A stretch of 64,000 nucleotides of DNA from Zingiber officinale (GCF_018446385.1 NC_055992.1:98970947-99034946), one strand, 5' to 3'. Shown: positions 35,301 through 46,812, counted from the first letter of the stretch. Made by a program: numbers and translations. The notes: generated by a model from the letters alone, not told the origin.

Positions 35301-36790
35301 TTCCAAGTCCCTGGGCCCGAAACTAATTTCGGGTCCGCTTGCCCGTTCCTGGCTACAGCCGACCGCATGGATCTGGAGCTGCCGGACGCTCGCCTTCCTT
35401 GCTCGGTTAGAGTCGCCTCCGGTCGGCCCGCCAGCAATAATGTTGATCTCGCCTCGGGAAGTATTACTTCTATTTTCTTCTTCCCGAGCGGACGGTCGGG
35501 GCCGTTCCCTAAACATCCGGAGATTCTCCCGCCTCGGAGAGCGATGCTGCTCGGGAGTCTGTTGTTGTCGCCTGTCAGCTATCGTCCGATCGGCTTCACG
35601 AGGCCTCTGTCGCCTGTCGGCTGATGGCGATCGACGACCGCCACTACTAGGAACGGGGTGGGCGATTAGAGGAAGACTCCGGCAATCCCTGGTATTATGT
35701 GTGTCCGTCCGGTGGAAGGAGCAGAACATTGGGGTCCATTTCTTCTTTGGCTTGGGCCGCGCGGCAGCTACCTCTTGCACGTGGGACCTAGCATGGGGGG
35801 AGCGGATTGCTTCGACCCTCGGTCCTCTGGGTGGCTGATGAGCAGCGTGCGGCTTTCGCTCGGCAGGAGGAGCCCGCTCGGTTGGAGTTTCTTTTTTCCG
35901 GGCCGCTTGGGCTTCCTCCACGTTGATGTATTCGTTGGCCCGGTGTAGCATGTGGTCGTAGTCTCGGGGCGGCTTCCGAATAGTGATCGGAAGAAATCCC
36001 CATCCACGAGGCCTTGTGTGAAGGCATTCATCATGGTCTCCGAGGTGGCCATTGGAATATCCATGACCACTCTGTTGAACCGCTGGATGTAGGCTCGGAG
36101 CGATTCGCGGGTTTCCTATTTGATGGCAAACAGACTAACACTGGTTTTTTGATAGCGCCGACTGCTTGCGAAGTGGTGGAGGAAGGCCGTTCGGAAGTCT
36201 TTGAAACTTGAGATAGATCCGTCCGGCAATCTCCGAAACCACCGTTGGGCCGATCCCGAGAGGGTGGTAAGAAAAACTCGACACTTCACTCCATTTGTGT
36301 ACTGATGAAGAGTGGCCGTGTTATCGAACTTACCCAAATGATCATCCGGATCGGTGGTTCCGTTGTACTCACCGATCACTAGAGGCACATAATGCTTAGG
36401 CAGGGGGTCTCGTAGAATAGCCTCTGAAAATTGACGGTTGATCCGCTCGGGAGAGGCGTCCGCTCGGGGGGCTTTCCCTTTTTTGTTATCTCGTCTTGGC
36501 ATTTCATCCGAAGAAGATTCTTGATCACGATTAGTTGCTGCGGCTTCAGGAGGAGTGTGGAATAGGGCCCGATGGAATGCAACTGTGGCTTGCGGTGCTT
36601 CCGCTCGGCTGCCTGATGCTGACGTCGCTTGCTGCTCCGCCCGCTCGGCTTGTGACTTTTGTCTCTGTTCCATAAGCTTGGTGGCTCTTGTCTCGATCAA
36701 AGCATCGAGCTCCTTTGTGGAGAGCATCACCGAGTGCTGTCGTCCAGCTTCGTCCATTGCTTCCGATCGGATGCAGGAGCGTTCCCACAT
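32351..36790 (-). mobile_element. gag-pol region of the Tat-like element (broken)
   Basis: Domains recognised on the minus strand: gag with 'HYVPLVIGEYNGTTDPDDHL' and 'SGSAQRWFRRLP' (about 36790-35950), a Cys/His segment and protease with 'IFIDTGSSVKI' (about 35700-35169), reverse transcriptase with 'WRVCIDFRDLNKACPKDFYP' and 'MLDAYQGYHQ' (34860-34132) and the palm region beyond, then integrase with an HHCC-type zinc region ('GYFWPTLQAD', 'CLSCQKYH') and the catalytic core ('WGMDIVGPFP', 'LISDNGRQF') at 33625-32798, and a C-terminal tail to about 32351. The order protease, RT, integrase is that of Ty3/gypsy. The region is interrupted by several breaks and is not expected to be functional. Confidence 0.9.
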
Positions 36791-36800
36791 ACGACGCCAA
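36783..36800 (-). other. Primer-binding site of the Tat-like element
   Basis: Read on the minus strand directly after the 5' LTR and a few bases: 'ttggcgtcgtatgtggga'. From memory this is close to the tRNA-Arg-type primer sites of Tat/Ogre-lineage elements. It fixes the orientation of the element as minus strand. Confidence 0.75.
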
Positions 36801-36802
36801 AT

Positions 36803-37613
36803 TTATCCTGTCCGAATCGCTGAATCAACGAACGCTGGGCACGTGGCGCTCTCCAAGCTGCTGACGTAGATTCCAGCCGATCGTACGGTGCTCCGGCGAA
36901 CCTGCACAGAAATCGGGCCGGGAAGGGGTTCCCGGCGACGATCCTCCGACGCTCAAGTCAGGCAAAGCTCGACAACAAAGAAGTGGCTCCAAATATTGTA
37001 GAATGCGTACCTCTGGTGAAATGCAAAGCTCCATATATAGAGCTGGGGAGGAGCTCAGACACACATACCTAGGCAAACACGTGTCCTCAGTCCATACCCC
37101 AGTAAGGGCCTGTCAGCAAGCTTACCTGATACCATACTGCTACAGTCCAAGCTTGTCTTCGATGGGACAGCGGCACCCCTTGTCGTCAGATTTGGAGTAT
37201 GGCCGGATTATAAAGCATGTCCGCTGTCAGAATATGTCCTTTGTCCTTTTCTCCTTACTCCCTGTCGGGCGTCCGACCGGCCAGCACTTGCCTTACGTCT
37301 GGCCGGCCATATATAGTGATCTACTTGGGAGATACTCGGTGATGTGCTTTGTGGAGACTGTTAGCAGTATGCTACCTTATGTCTTCGGCTGAGCGTGCCA
37401 TCCGCTCAGTCTTACAATCCTGTTCGACGAGCATCGGAACCCTAACTCCCCGCCGGGTGCCTTTGACTCCGCTGGGACCTCGCTCAGCCGACCGGTCTCC
37501 TCTTCTCCGGTCGGCTGACCAATCCTCTCTTCTCCGGTCGGTCGTTCGGCCCTTTGACTTCTACGTGACGTTGACTTCCTTCAGCCGGGGGGGCTCTTCT
37601 TATCGCCGGATCA
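36803..37613 (-). repeat. 5' LTR of the Tat-like element
   Basis: 811 bp, the partner of 27309-28123. In element orientation it opens TGATCC at 37613. It is flanked outside by the interrupted TA microsatellite and inside by the primer-binding site. Confidence 0.93.
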
Positions 37614-38829
37614 ATATATATAAAATTTGATGAGACGGTTGAGAATTTTTGATTTTTCTATAAAATGTTTTTTTAATTGAATATTGTTAATATATAGATG
37701 CTATAACATTCACATATTGATTATAAATACTAACTAAATATTATAACACTCATATAGATGCTCTCTGTTTTTTCTTTTTCTTTTTTAAAACCAAAACATT
37801 CGCCCAAATAATGCTGTGTGTGGTGATTAATTCCCAAATTAACATCAAAGTTTACTTCTTATAACATTGAATAATATTTTTTTTTTCTCACTGCCCGTTC
37901 TCACCTTCAATAATCAAGTTAATATGGAAGTAAAACTGAATAATAACTAAAAAATTAAAATTAAAAATCTACTAAGGGAGAGATTAGTCGTGAACTCGAG
38001 GCCGTTACAAGAGTATCAATTTAGATATGTCGAATGAGGTCGGATTCAGATTTAATTGAGATTTTTTTTTTAATCTCAACCGGAAACTCAAATTCAATTC
38101 AAAATCTTTAAACTTGAATCTAAACACGATCCTAATAATCTGAAAAACTAATTCAAAAGATTGATATCATTATATATAAAATTATCTTAATTTTTAAAAT
38201 AAAATTTTATTTAACCTAAAAAAAAATACCCACTAAATAATGAAATCCTAAATTCAGGTCAAATGGGATCGATCCATATTCGACCCAAAATATTTCAATC
38301 CAAAATTTCTCCCATCCAAACTCGACCTAAATTTAAAAATTTTCAATTCAAACCTATGTTTTTTTTATCGATTCATATCGAATCATCGGACCGAATTTAT
38401 TTTTTGACTCCCTTAATTTACAACCAGACCGGTGTGGTTCCCATCAGACGCGGCATCTGGTTTTCCTTTGGATTCTCGAGCTAACCATATCGGCCGAACC
38501 GGACAATCCGGTTCGATCGGAACCGATCCAAAGTCGAGCACGGTGGATAGCGGTGGAGCGCAGTAGGTGGGAGCTGGAGGCTGGAGAGGACATGCAACTG
38601 CGCCGTCAAAACTCAAAAGTCACCGCAAGCAAAGGTAGAGCATGAGCATGACCCACTGACGACTCGCATCTCCAACTGTCCACCGCACGCAACTACAATT
38701 TACGCCTGTGGTCCTCCTAATTAATCAATCACTAACAAAGTACGCTTTGTTCTTCTTTTTTATCTGTATGCTTCCAGCTTAAGCTAATCGTCCTAAATTT
38801 ATGCTCCATCTCATCGACAAAATAGCTGG
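37614..38829. other. Spacer between the Tat-like element and the kinase gene
   Basis: AT-rich at first, then a GC-richer stretch (38400-38700) with no convincing frame. Likely includes the 3' UTR of the minus-strand kinase. Confidence 0.45.
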
Positions 38830-40131
38830 TTACTTCTTGGAAATGGCGTCCCCTTTTTGATGATCTCTTGGAGGAATATGATTACATTTTTCTGTTTTTT
38901 TGAGAGAACGAAGAACATAATTGAAGTGCTGAGAATTTGAGAAAAAGATTGTGTTTTTACTACTAGTGTCAAGAGGGGAATTATGTGTCTGTTCTACAGT
39001 TTGATTCATAGATTCTCCGGCAAATGGATCGTTTCTGTTTTCTGGAATTTCCGATTGAATTGAATCGAAGGAGTGTGGGTCTGAAGCAATGAGATCGGCT
39101 TTTGCTGTCGCTGCGGCAGATTCATCCTCGTTGGATCTCACTGTGATCCAATAGCCATCGGTTTCCCAATTGATCGCCTGAGAGACGCTGCCGGCGAGTC
39201 GCCGGAGCCTCTCCCTCGAGCTGTCGGAGTGGTTCTCTTCTTCTTCTTCTTCTTCTTCTTCTTCTTCTTCTTGGGAGTCCCACATTCCCTGCTCCAGCGT
39301 GCTCTTCGGGGAGACCCAAACTTGGTCGGCTGGAGGGGAGGTGTTTTCCGGCGAGCAAGTCGTCTTGGAGACGAACGGGTGCCGCAGCAGCGTCTCCGCC
39401 GTCCACCGCTCACGCGCGTCCCTCCTCAAACACTTCGCCACGAAGTCCCTGGCCTCCGGCGACAACCATCCGGGCCACTCGGGGACGTCCGCCGTGAACC
39501 CGGCGCGGTGCAGGGCCGCGACCGGGTCGGTGATGTCGGGCCACGGCGGCTGCCCTGTGGCCATCTCGACCACCGTACACCCGAGCGCCCACACGTCGGC
39601 CGGCGCTCCCTGCTCCTCGCCGCGCGCGGCCTCCGGCGCCATGTACATCGGCGTCCCTGCCACCGACGGCGCCGCCCCAGAAGTCCGCCGCGCGCACCCG
39701 AAGTCCGCCAGCTTCGCGCCTCCTCCGGGCCAGAGCAGGACGTTCCGGGTTTTGACGTCGCAGTGAGCGACGCCGGCAGCGTGGAGGTGAGCGAGGCCGT
39801 GTAGGAGGTCTCCGGCGTAGGAGCGAATCTCCGCCTCCTTGATTCTGCCGCCGCGCGCCGCTATGCGGTCGTAGAGCGAGCCTAGAGGGGCGTACTCGAG
39901 GAAGAGGTTGTAGACTCCGGCGGCGACGTCGGAGCCAAGGCAGGAGACGACGTTAGGGTGGCGGCGGAGCGATGAGAGAATTGCCTGCTCTCGTTGCAGG
40001 GGGGCGGAGAAGCAGAGGTCGGCGGACTTGACGGCGAAGACGAGGCCGGAGGGGGACGCTACCGCGGCGGAGACAGTGGCGGTAGAACCGCGGCCGATGG
40101 TCGGGCCTCGACGCCACTCTCCGATGGCCAT
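38830..40131 (-). CDS. MAPKKK17/18-like protein kinase
   Basis: Intronless, 433 residues from the ATG at 40131. An in-frame extension to 40263 is rejected because a TATA-like 'tatataatg' (40195-40203) places it upstream of the likely transcript start. Kinase domain about residues 6-270: glycine loop 'IGRGSTATV' (12-20), ATP-binding lysine K35 in 'FAVK', helix C glutamate E48, catalytic loop 'HCDVKTRNVLL' with D125 and K127, 'DFGCA' with D143, activation segment 'GTPMYMAPEAA'. All catalytic residues are present. 'HCDVKTRN' and the GTP(M/E)YMAPE segment fit the plant MEKK-like MAPKKK15-21 group, whose members MAPKKK17/18 are ABA-induced and act upstream of MKK3. The C-terminal part is non-conserved, with a run of about 13 Glu coded by a GAA/GAG microsatellite. 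The kinase call is certain; the subgroup is probable. Confidence 0.9.
   Translation of the reverse strand: MAIGEWRRGPTIGRGSTATVSAAVASPSGLVFAVKSADLCFSAPLQREQAILSSLRRHPNVVSCLGSDVAAGVYNLFLEYAPLGSLYDRIAARGGRIKEAEIRSYAGDLLHGLAHLHAAGVAHCDVKTRNVLLWPGGGAKLADFGCARRTSGAAPSVAGTPMYMAPEAARGEEQGAPADVWALGCTVVEMATGQPPWPDITDPVAALHRAGFTADVPEWPGWLSPEARDFVAKCLRRDARERWTAETLLRHPFVSKTTCSPENTSPPADQVWVSPKSTLEQGMWDSQEEEEEEEEEEEENHSDSSRERLRRLAGSVSQAINWETDGYWITVRSNEDESAAATAKADLIASDPHSFDSIQSEIPENRNDPFAGESMNQTVEQTHNSPLDTSSKNTIFFSNSQHFNYVLRSLKKTEKCNHIPPRDHQKGDAISKK
39235..39272 (-). repeat. (CTT)n microsatellite coding for poly-Glu in the kinase
   Basis: About 12 CTT units on the plus strand read as GAA/GAG codons on the minus strand. 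They produce the acidic run just after the kinase domain. Length may vary between alleles. Confidence 0.9.
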
Positions 40132-40194
40132 CGGAATCGAATACGGAATTAGGTGAAGCTCTACTGGATCTCGACTGAGAAGAGAACAAAGGAC

Positions 40195-40203
40195 ATTATA
40201 TAC
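40195..40203 (-). promoter_or_regulatory. TATA-like box of the kinase gene
   Basis: Minus strand 'gtatataatgtcc', about 65 bases before the chosen ATG. It supports the start at 40131 over the longer frame. Confidence 0.55.
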
Positions 40204-40499
40204 AAGTGAGAGTTGACTTTCAGGGATCCTTGGTACTTGCGTTCGGCGGAGCGGTGGAAGCACAGGTCAACCTCGATCACATGTGGAGACCTCGACGAGG
40301 GTTGACAGCGAAGACAAATCGTTGTCTCGAGGCCGGACACGGCACAGCTTCTTCAACCAGTTGCGATTGTCCGCGTTCGACAAATCCAAAAAAATCTTCA
40401 CAGGTGGAGCAGTTGACTCCGCATTGACTTGGAATAGGAAGTCAGAACAGTCTAACTTTGTGATTCAGAAAAATACGGTAAAAGGTTTAAATTTGGAAT

Positions 40500-41097
40500 A
40501 GTCTAAAGATTAATTGATTTAACTTTTATAAAGTTTACATAATCTTAGTTAAATACATAATTAAGTTGTGGATAAGTGAGTCGTGGAGGGTATGGAAAGA
40601 GAATATTAGGTGAGTAGGCAACGGTTGCACCAAACGCAGGCGGGAGATGACTTTGGGTGAACAATCCAACAGTTGACTTGACGCCTAAAATGATTTGGTT
40701 TGACTTTATATCTTCGATTTTTTCCATTTTCAACGCAATCTAATCTAACAAAACGAGGCCTTTGCCAAACACTTGTGGGAAGGTAATTAGGCGGGTTTAC
40801 TGGGATGGAATTCTATGAAGAGGGAATATCTTCTTTTTTTAATGATATATTATAATATTTGGGTGGATAATTAGTCCAATTTTATTCTCCTTATTTTATG
40901 ATTTATTATAATACTTTTCAAAATAAATTTAAGGCGTAAACTATTATAGTCTTTGGCTGGGCCGAACACGCCCCAGGTGCGTGGGCCACTGATCGTGTCC
41001 GTGTCTGGACCGGCCCGGCCCAGTTAAGTCGCGGGGTGACGGATCGGACTCGACTACGCTATCGCGGACGGGTGGCGTTCGGGGAGATCGAGATGAG
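40500..41097 (+). promoter_or_regulatory. Intergenic region with site II-like motifs upstream of the coiled-coil gene
   Basis: No gene. Close to the ATG at 41098 are 'gtgggccac' (40982-40990) and 'cggcccagtt' (about 41017), matching the TGGGCC/GGCCCA site II motif common in promoters of plant housekeeping and organelle-related genes. The GC-rich start region contrasts with the AT-rich upstream part. Confidence 0.45.
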
Positions 41098-44000
41098 ATG
41101 AGCTTGCGATGTGGAGTCGTCCTCCGCCCGTGGTCCGTCCATGGCTCCCCAGTGATCCCTTGCCGGACGGGTTTTCCCTCCGTGGTGGCCTTCAACCATA
41201 CGCGGCACCGCCTCGTGGGTTCCGACCAGCTGCGGATTCAGCTGGACCAACTGCGCGTCGAGGCCGAGATCACCCGCTCAAAAGGTGCTCTCGTTTCCTT
41301 TCCCTTGCTTTGTTCGGTAGGACAAGATGGCGCAAGGGTTTTATTATGCTTAGGAATGTTCTTTTCTTTATGGTCTCACGAAAGCTCGATGAGCATTCTT
41401 ATACTTGATCCGTTTGGGCTGAGGGAGCTGTTTTGATCTTGTGGCATGTTGGTTTTGGCGGAAGAAAAATAGAAGAATTGTGGTTTTGTGGTGAACTATA
41501 GAATGGCAATGAAGAACATATAAAAGATTGAAATCTTTGGATATAAAGAAACATTGCAAAGAGCAACCCGCTTCTGAGGTATAGGGGTTTGTGAATAGGC
41601 GATTTTTTTTAAAAAAAAATATCTCAAATATAGGAAATCAATAAAAAAAATATTAGAATTTTGGTCCATTTTAAGCCACAAATTCTAGAAGGTTAAGACT
41701 AAAAAAAAATGTTGAACCGTCACATTAGCAACCCCCTACAACGACCCCACGTCGTATGGAGGGAGGTTCAACAGGAGCACAGGTGGCAAGCGCATGGCAG
41801 GACCTCTCCAGGCAATGAAACCCCTGGGATTGACCCCTGCCCGATTCAGACTGAATACCATGCGCTTACCATCTGTGCCAAGCCTGGGGGCTAGAAGTTT
41901 AAAACTTAAGAATCAATCAAACGTGGTTTTCTAAATAGAATTATTGTATTAGTACTTAGACTATTTGACCGTTTTGGGCTGTAAACCATTTGTTAGATTA
42001 CCATTTATAAAATCAAGAGGACCTAACATCGGCAGTGTTCATGTTAGACCAAGCTACTTGAGCTCCACCATAAGGTTCTCGTCAATTTTTTTTTGGTTGA
42101 CACCATGTATCTAGTTTAGACTAATCTCGGGGGTGACCGGTCCGACCCCACAGAAGTTTCCCACCAGCCACCAGGGTATATTGAGAAGCGCTCACAGCAG
42201 GCAGCCCATCAGTCTAATGTTCTTAGGTCAACCGCCATTAAGGGAAATTCATCCAAGGGTATATCACTATTGAGATCTAAGATCATTTAAATCATCGTTA
42301 ATTATGTTAAAAAAAAAATCTTCTTTTTTCCCCTCTATCCTCACATTTTGCTGCTAATCAATTCAGCTTTTCATATTTTATTGTTGTTGATTTTAACTTT
42401 CCATAAGCCTCACACATCTCTCTTAGCATTCTCAACATTGAAATCATATAGAAAGAGTAAGTTGGGTATCAAGAAAAATCATGTAACAATACAAAATTAG
42501 ATTATAAAATAATAAATTTTGCAATTGCCTCAATGCGATTTAATCATCATTAAGACCTTTATGCATTGACCCATAACTCATGGACTACCGGAACTTGTGG
42601 TTGATATCGAATAATTTATTTTTATTCTTTTCTAAAGATGACTACTATAACCTGATAATTTTATAGTTCCATTTATAGCATAATATCATGCTTTTTTTTA
42701 ATTACCCCTCATTTCTATTACCTTAACCTCAAGTTTGAACATCTTGATTCCATTCTTTCCTTGGTAGACATTACTTTACAATGTCAGAAGATGAGAATTC
42801 TAATGCAGACCTCAAATAGTTGCTTAATTCACTGATTGTTTTACGTTATGTGGTAGTCTTCTCAGTATTCATTAACTTACCCTGTTTTGAACTGGAGCAA
42901 GCAATAGTCATTTCTTGTATATGTGGTTTATTGTCATTCTAAAATATCACGTATTTCGCCAGCAAATAATGCACGATTGAGGCTTATGCGTCTTACAGAG
43001 GCAGCTGAAAATCTCCAAAAAACAGCTGCTAAAAGCATCCAAGTCGGTAAGGAAAATGAAGCAAGGGAATTGCTAATACAAAAGAAGAAGTTGTTGCAAG
43101 CATTGGAGAAATCAAAGAATCGAATTGAGGTGCTTGACAAACTTTCAGCAAAGGTTACTGAGGTGGAAAATCAAATATCTATTTCTGCAGGCTAATTGAG
43201 TATATTCACCTCATTATTGATTACTTATCTTACTCTGCTAAGTGCTAAGATCTATAGATCTGTGACTGTTATATTTATTTTTGAAGTTTTCTCCATTAAC
43301 CAGTTTAAGTAACCTTGAGCTCTAGCAACAATATCAATTCTAGAAAAGTAGATATTCCAAGAGAGATCCAGGAATTTAACAATATCTAACCAAGCAACAT
43401 TTTCAAAATTGGGCAAGTGGGTGAACCACTGGCCTAACTGATCACTAGTTCTTCCAGTTCAACCAAGCTAAAATTAGGTTCAACTAGAATTTCTCCATCA
43501 CTCGAACCAGATCAGGTTGGCTTTCCTTTCCCTGGTTCATTGTGAATAATCCTACTAGGCTGGAAGATGCATAATTGCAACATTTAGCCTAGTTTTTTTA
43601 TTGGAGAGTTACTGTTTATTGTTTTGCATCTTCTCTCTTTGTTCACTTCATAGTATAGCCTGTGTTTTAGGAATAGGTGAAAATGAGAAAGAAACAATGA
43701 TTTTTAGAAAAGGTGGATAGAGAGAAGCTATAAAGTGAGTCTCTCACGTGGAAATGTGGTTTCCTTAGAAGGGAAAAAAATATGTAAACTTTCTGTCTCA
43801 TTGTTTCCTTGAAGGGAAGGGAAGAGAAAGAAAGAAGAATAAAATTAAATTTAGTATGTTTTTTAAAAAAATATAGAAAATTGACATATAAATTGAGTCA
43901 ATGATTTCGTTTTCTAAAACAACTAGCTGTTGCCAGTTGAGTAGTTTGCTGTTCAATTTGGGCAAAAGAAAATGGGAGAAATTGGAGAAAAATTATCTAT

Positions 44001-44949
44001 CGCACTCCAACGCTTTCTTTCTGTCCAAAACAACAGGGAAACTCTTTTCTATCCATTTTCATACGTTCTATTTCTTTCCCCTTCTTTTTCCCACAAGTAA
44101 AGACAGTCATAGTGTTCAAGAATGATAAATTTCTGTCAAATGTGACTTGAAGGGCCATTTTCACTTGAAGAAAAAAGAATATTGCCAAGTAATTTTTTTT
44201 TTAACTACAATTATCTACCAGTTGAATTGGCTTTTGTAGGATTAAGATTCAGATTTTCCAAGAAAAAGTAGCTATTAATATATGGAAACAAAATTGAGAG
44301 GGTGGCAAAGTAATGTGTGGTGAATCCTTTTGAGTATTATTCTTTTTTGTATATTCTCCATTATATATATCTACAATCTTGGATCCGTGTGGTGACTTTC
44401 TGATGATGTTAATATCCTCAATGAAAAGCTTACTCTTCTTATTATAGACATAATATTTTTTTAGAAACTAGTATGTCATTAAAATATTATTAGTGTTTTG
44501 TGTTTATCTTAGGTTCATTATTTATGGAGTTAACTTATTGCTAAAGGAATTGTTCCATAAGTTGTTAATGACATATAATTTCACAAGGTAAAGGTTCTCT
44601 ATATGGTGGATTTATTTGAAACAGTGACTGCTTTCAGGCGATTTCTCTAAAGGAAACACAACTAATTGGACAAGTTGCCATTCCACCTGTAGATAACCAG
44701 TTGGACTCTCACCAACAAATTCATTTCATCAGCCCAAATGAAGAAACTTATGAAAAATCCAGTTCAGGAAGTTCAGAGACCTTGCTCAAGCATATGTTTG
44801 AACAAATTGATCTGAAACTTTGTTCGGTAGAAGCTGACATAGATAATTTCTTAAGCGCCCAAACAGAAGAAAGCAAAGAAGTGCAGGTGAATGCAAAACT
44901 AGAGTTATGTGAGATTCTGAAGGATGTACTCCGCATCAGAGAAAAGTAA
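41098..44949 (+). CDS. Uncharacterised plant coiled-coil protein
   Basis: Three exons: 41098-41284, 42963-43162 and 44638-44949, phases consistent, 232 residues. The N-terminus is basic and hydrophobic (MSLRCGVVLRPWSVHG...) and could be an organelle-targeting region. Residues about 48-130 are a long amphipathic coiled coil ('QLRIQLDQLRVEAEITRSK' then 'NNARLRLMRLTEAAENLQ'), followed by 'AISLKETQLIGQVA' in exon 3. I recognise the coiled-coil pattern from conserved plant proteins without assigned function. The stop TAA at 44947 overlaps a good donor ('gaaaa|gtaag'), so a further exon is possible; none was recognised downstream. Intron 1 holds a SINE and the left edge of the large duplication, and exon 2 recurs at 63704-63903. 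An exon-2 read-through frame ends at a stop soon after the donor. Confidence 0.7.
41725..41885 (-). mobile_element. Different tRNA-derived SINE in intron 1
   Basis: On the minus strand 'gatggtaagcgcatgg' resembles a tRNA A-box and 'ggggtcaatccc' a B-box, spaced about 40 bases, near the start of a 160-bp GC-richer block in an AT-rich intron. It is unrelated to the SINE family at 19.2, 19.7 and 59.2 kb. Boundaries are approximate; no clear target duplication was found. Confidence 0.5.
42166..43259 (+). repeat. Direct repeat, left copy (matches 62909-64000)
   Basis: From 42166 onward the sequence matches 62909 onward at an offset of 20,743 bases, changing to 20,741 after a 2-base difference in a T-run near 42693. 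I saw no other difference. It covers the end of intron 1, exon 2 and part of intron 2 of the coiled-coil gene. The match runs to the end of the window, so its true length is unknown. Confidence 0.95.
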
Positions 44950-46812
44950 GTTCAGTTGGCTTACCCTATTTTGCGATAAGAATCTGAAGGGTTATAGTGT
45001 TGTTCTCTATTGTCATTTATAAAGATGGAAATAATGGTTTATGCAGTAAAATCTACATTTATGAAATTGATAATGTTTCAGTGGTATGTAAAAAGCAAAA
45101 AGTCCACCAATCTTCTGATTGATTAAAATAACAATATGTGCTAGAATATTTTGACTTTCATAACTATAAGATCGAGAGAACTTCTAGGCATTGCAAAGCC
45201 CATCTTTTATTGTTGCATTGTACCTCAGACCTGGCTCTTTTTGGTACAGAATTGCTAGCATGATGGAGATCAACACAGATGATATATGAGCTCTGAGCTC
45301 TCAGTTGTTGCCAGCTGATATAAGCTGGGAAATGTTGATGGTACGAAAATTTCATGCCATAAAGATTTCTTTTGCATGTGTTTTTAAAATGACATACTGG
45401 GAATCGCAGCATTTTAGACGTTGAGGTAAAGAATGCTGTATATTTATGCAGTGAGTTGTATAAAAAAGTTTTTGTCGACATAAAAGTTTCAGTATTCCTG
45501 CCAAAGTGCCAATACATGCCATGAGACAACTGAAGGATACAAAGGTGAATCTCATGCAGTAAGATCATAGCATATATTGGCAGGAAAACTGTGTTGCCAA
45601 ATTTAACAGAAAACAAGTTTATTTTCAAGATTGATATGGGGGGCAAATATGCTGGAAAACACATTGATTCTTTAGTGGACAAGTACTGAGAAAGGGATAG
45701 GTCTGTCCTCTTTCTACAAGCCTTTTTCGTTTTATTTCAACTCTTTAAAATTGATTTTCACCTCAGCTAGTATATACTGAAAAAATAAAGAAGATAGGTT
45801 GTCCAGTATTACTCATTTGATCCCTTGTGCCAAGACATTTGATGTTATCTCTGTCGTGAAGCTGTTTACTAATGAAGCAGATGAGCGTAAATACCTTGCC
45901 TATGCTCCCTCTGCTCAGAATTTCGAATGACTTAACATTAATACATCATTTACAATAGCTATGATATTCGTATATTGGCGGGGTAGTTTTGATACAGCAC
46001 CGTATCTAAATTTATCCATATTGTGCTACAGGGAATCATGATATTTGATCCAGGAGCAGCTCATGAATATCACTCAGGAGTGTCCTCAAGAATCAGTAGT
46101 TCTTGATCAAAAAATGCATTTGACCCAGCCTCTGCTTAAGTTTGCATCCTCTTTGTTTCCTGCTGTGAGCTGCTGCTTTATCTCTGCAGAGTCTCATAAC
46201 CATGTTCATCATTTTATGAATCAAACAATTATTGATCATCCATTGTGCAAAATGTTTGTGCATATTGGACAGCATGCAGAATAAAGGTATGAGACCTCTT
46301 GTGGAGTTCTATTGTGACTAGGAGTTTTTCATTGAATATAAGGTCAATAATATAATAAGAAGGCTGACGGTTTGGATGAGTTAAATATTTTTTTATTTAT
46401 CTCGATCGTCGGTCGAAAGTTTTCATGGGCTGGACCGATCAAATTAGTTGGTAGATGATGTTCTATTCCAGTAACAAAGTTAGGAATGTGATAATACTGG
46501 ACACAATTTTTTACACGATCTTAATTCTTAAGCATAACAAAATTAAAATTTTAAAGTAACACTAACACTACTTGAATATATAAATGTTTTGACACAAATT
46601 GATCCATTTATTAAGATAATTTTTTTTAAAAAAAATATTAATATTTTTAAAATTTATATAATTTTATTTTTTAAAAAAAGTTTAATTTCATTCTGCACTT
46701 GTGAAATTATTTTTTCTGAGTTTAAACTCCAGACCTAATCTTGTGTAGCGCCAGAAGGCCGGCGGTGCACCGGCGAAGGGCAGGAGGGAAGGGGAGGGAA
46801 GGGAAGGAGGAG
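44950..46812. other. Intergenic between coiled-coil gene and desulfhydrase
   Basis: Contains the likely 3' end of the coiled-coil gene and the promoter of the next gene. A plus-strand frame at 46045-46284 and a minus-strand one at 45164-45682 have no family resemblance and no supporting signals, so they are not called. A purine-rich leader ('ggagggaaggggaggg') precedes the next ATG. Confidence 0.5.

Larger units (their letters stand above)
27309..37613 (-). mobile_element. Tat-lineage Ty3/gypsy LTR retrotransposon (fossil)
   Basis: 10.3 kb, on the minus strand. Parts in element order: 5' LTR 36803-37613; primer-binding site just inside it; gag and protease (about 36790-35169); reverse transcriptase (about 34860-33690); integrase (about 33625-32351); a 66-bp tandem array (31341-32236); an extra gene antisense to gag-pol (28762-31000); a polypurine tract; 3' LTR 27309-28123. 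LTRs begin TGATCC and end GGATCA (one worn end). The primer site resembling the tRNA-Arg type, the tandem array and the extra antisense gene all point to the Tat lineage (Ogre/Retand relatives). The two LTRs differ at roughly 6% of positions by eye, mostly transitions, suggesting about 2 million years at a rate of 1.3e-8 per site per year. gag-pol is broken, with several breaks; the antisense gene looks mostly open. Confidence 0.92.

Noticed and set aside
35175-35838. Plus-strand frames of 149 and 196 codons opposite gag-pol
   Set aside because: Antisense shadows of the retrotransposon coding region, low-complexity and without domains.
39229-39804. Long plus-strand frames opposite the kinase (191 and 155 codons)
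   Set aside because: They are GC-rich antisense shadows of the kinase coding sequence; they begin in the CTT repeat and show low-complexity Arg/Pro composition.
40132-40263. In-frame N-terminal extension of the kinase
   Set aside because: It spans the TATA-like box and would put a non-kinase leader in front of a normal MAPKKK start.
42110-42260. 'gggggtgaccggtccgaccc' block in intron 1 as a separate SINE
   Set aside because: Looks like an interspersed repeat, but without promoter boxes, tail or target repeats; the duplication edge cuts through it, so it is left unassigned.
45164-45682. 172-codon minus-strand frame between two genes
   Set aside because: No family resemblance, no splice or promoter support, and composition like non-coding AT-rich sequence.
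46045-46284. Possible fourth exon of the coiled-coil gene
   Set aside because: The acceptor-like 'gctacag' at 46032 does not give an open joined frame from exon 3, and the peptide does not resemble the family.
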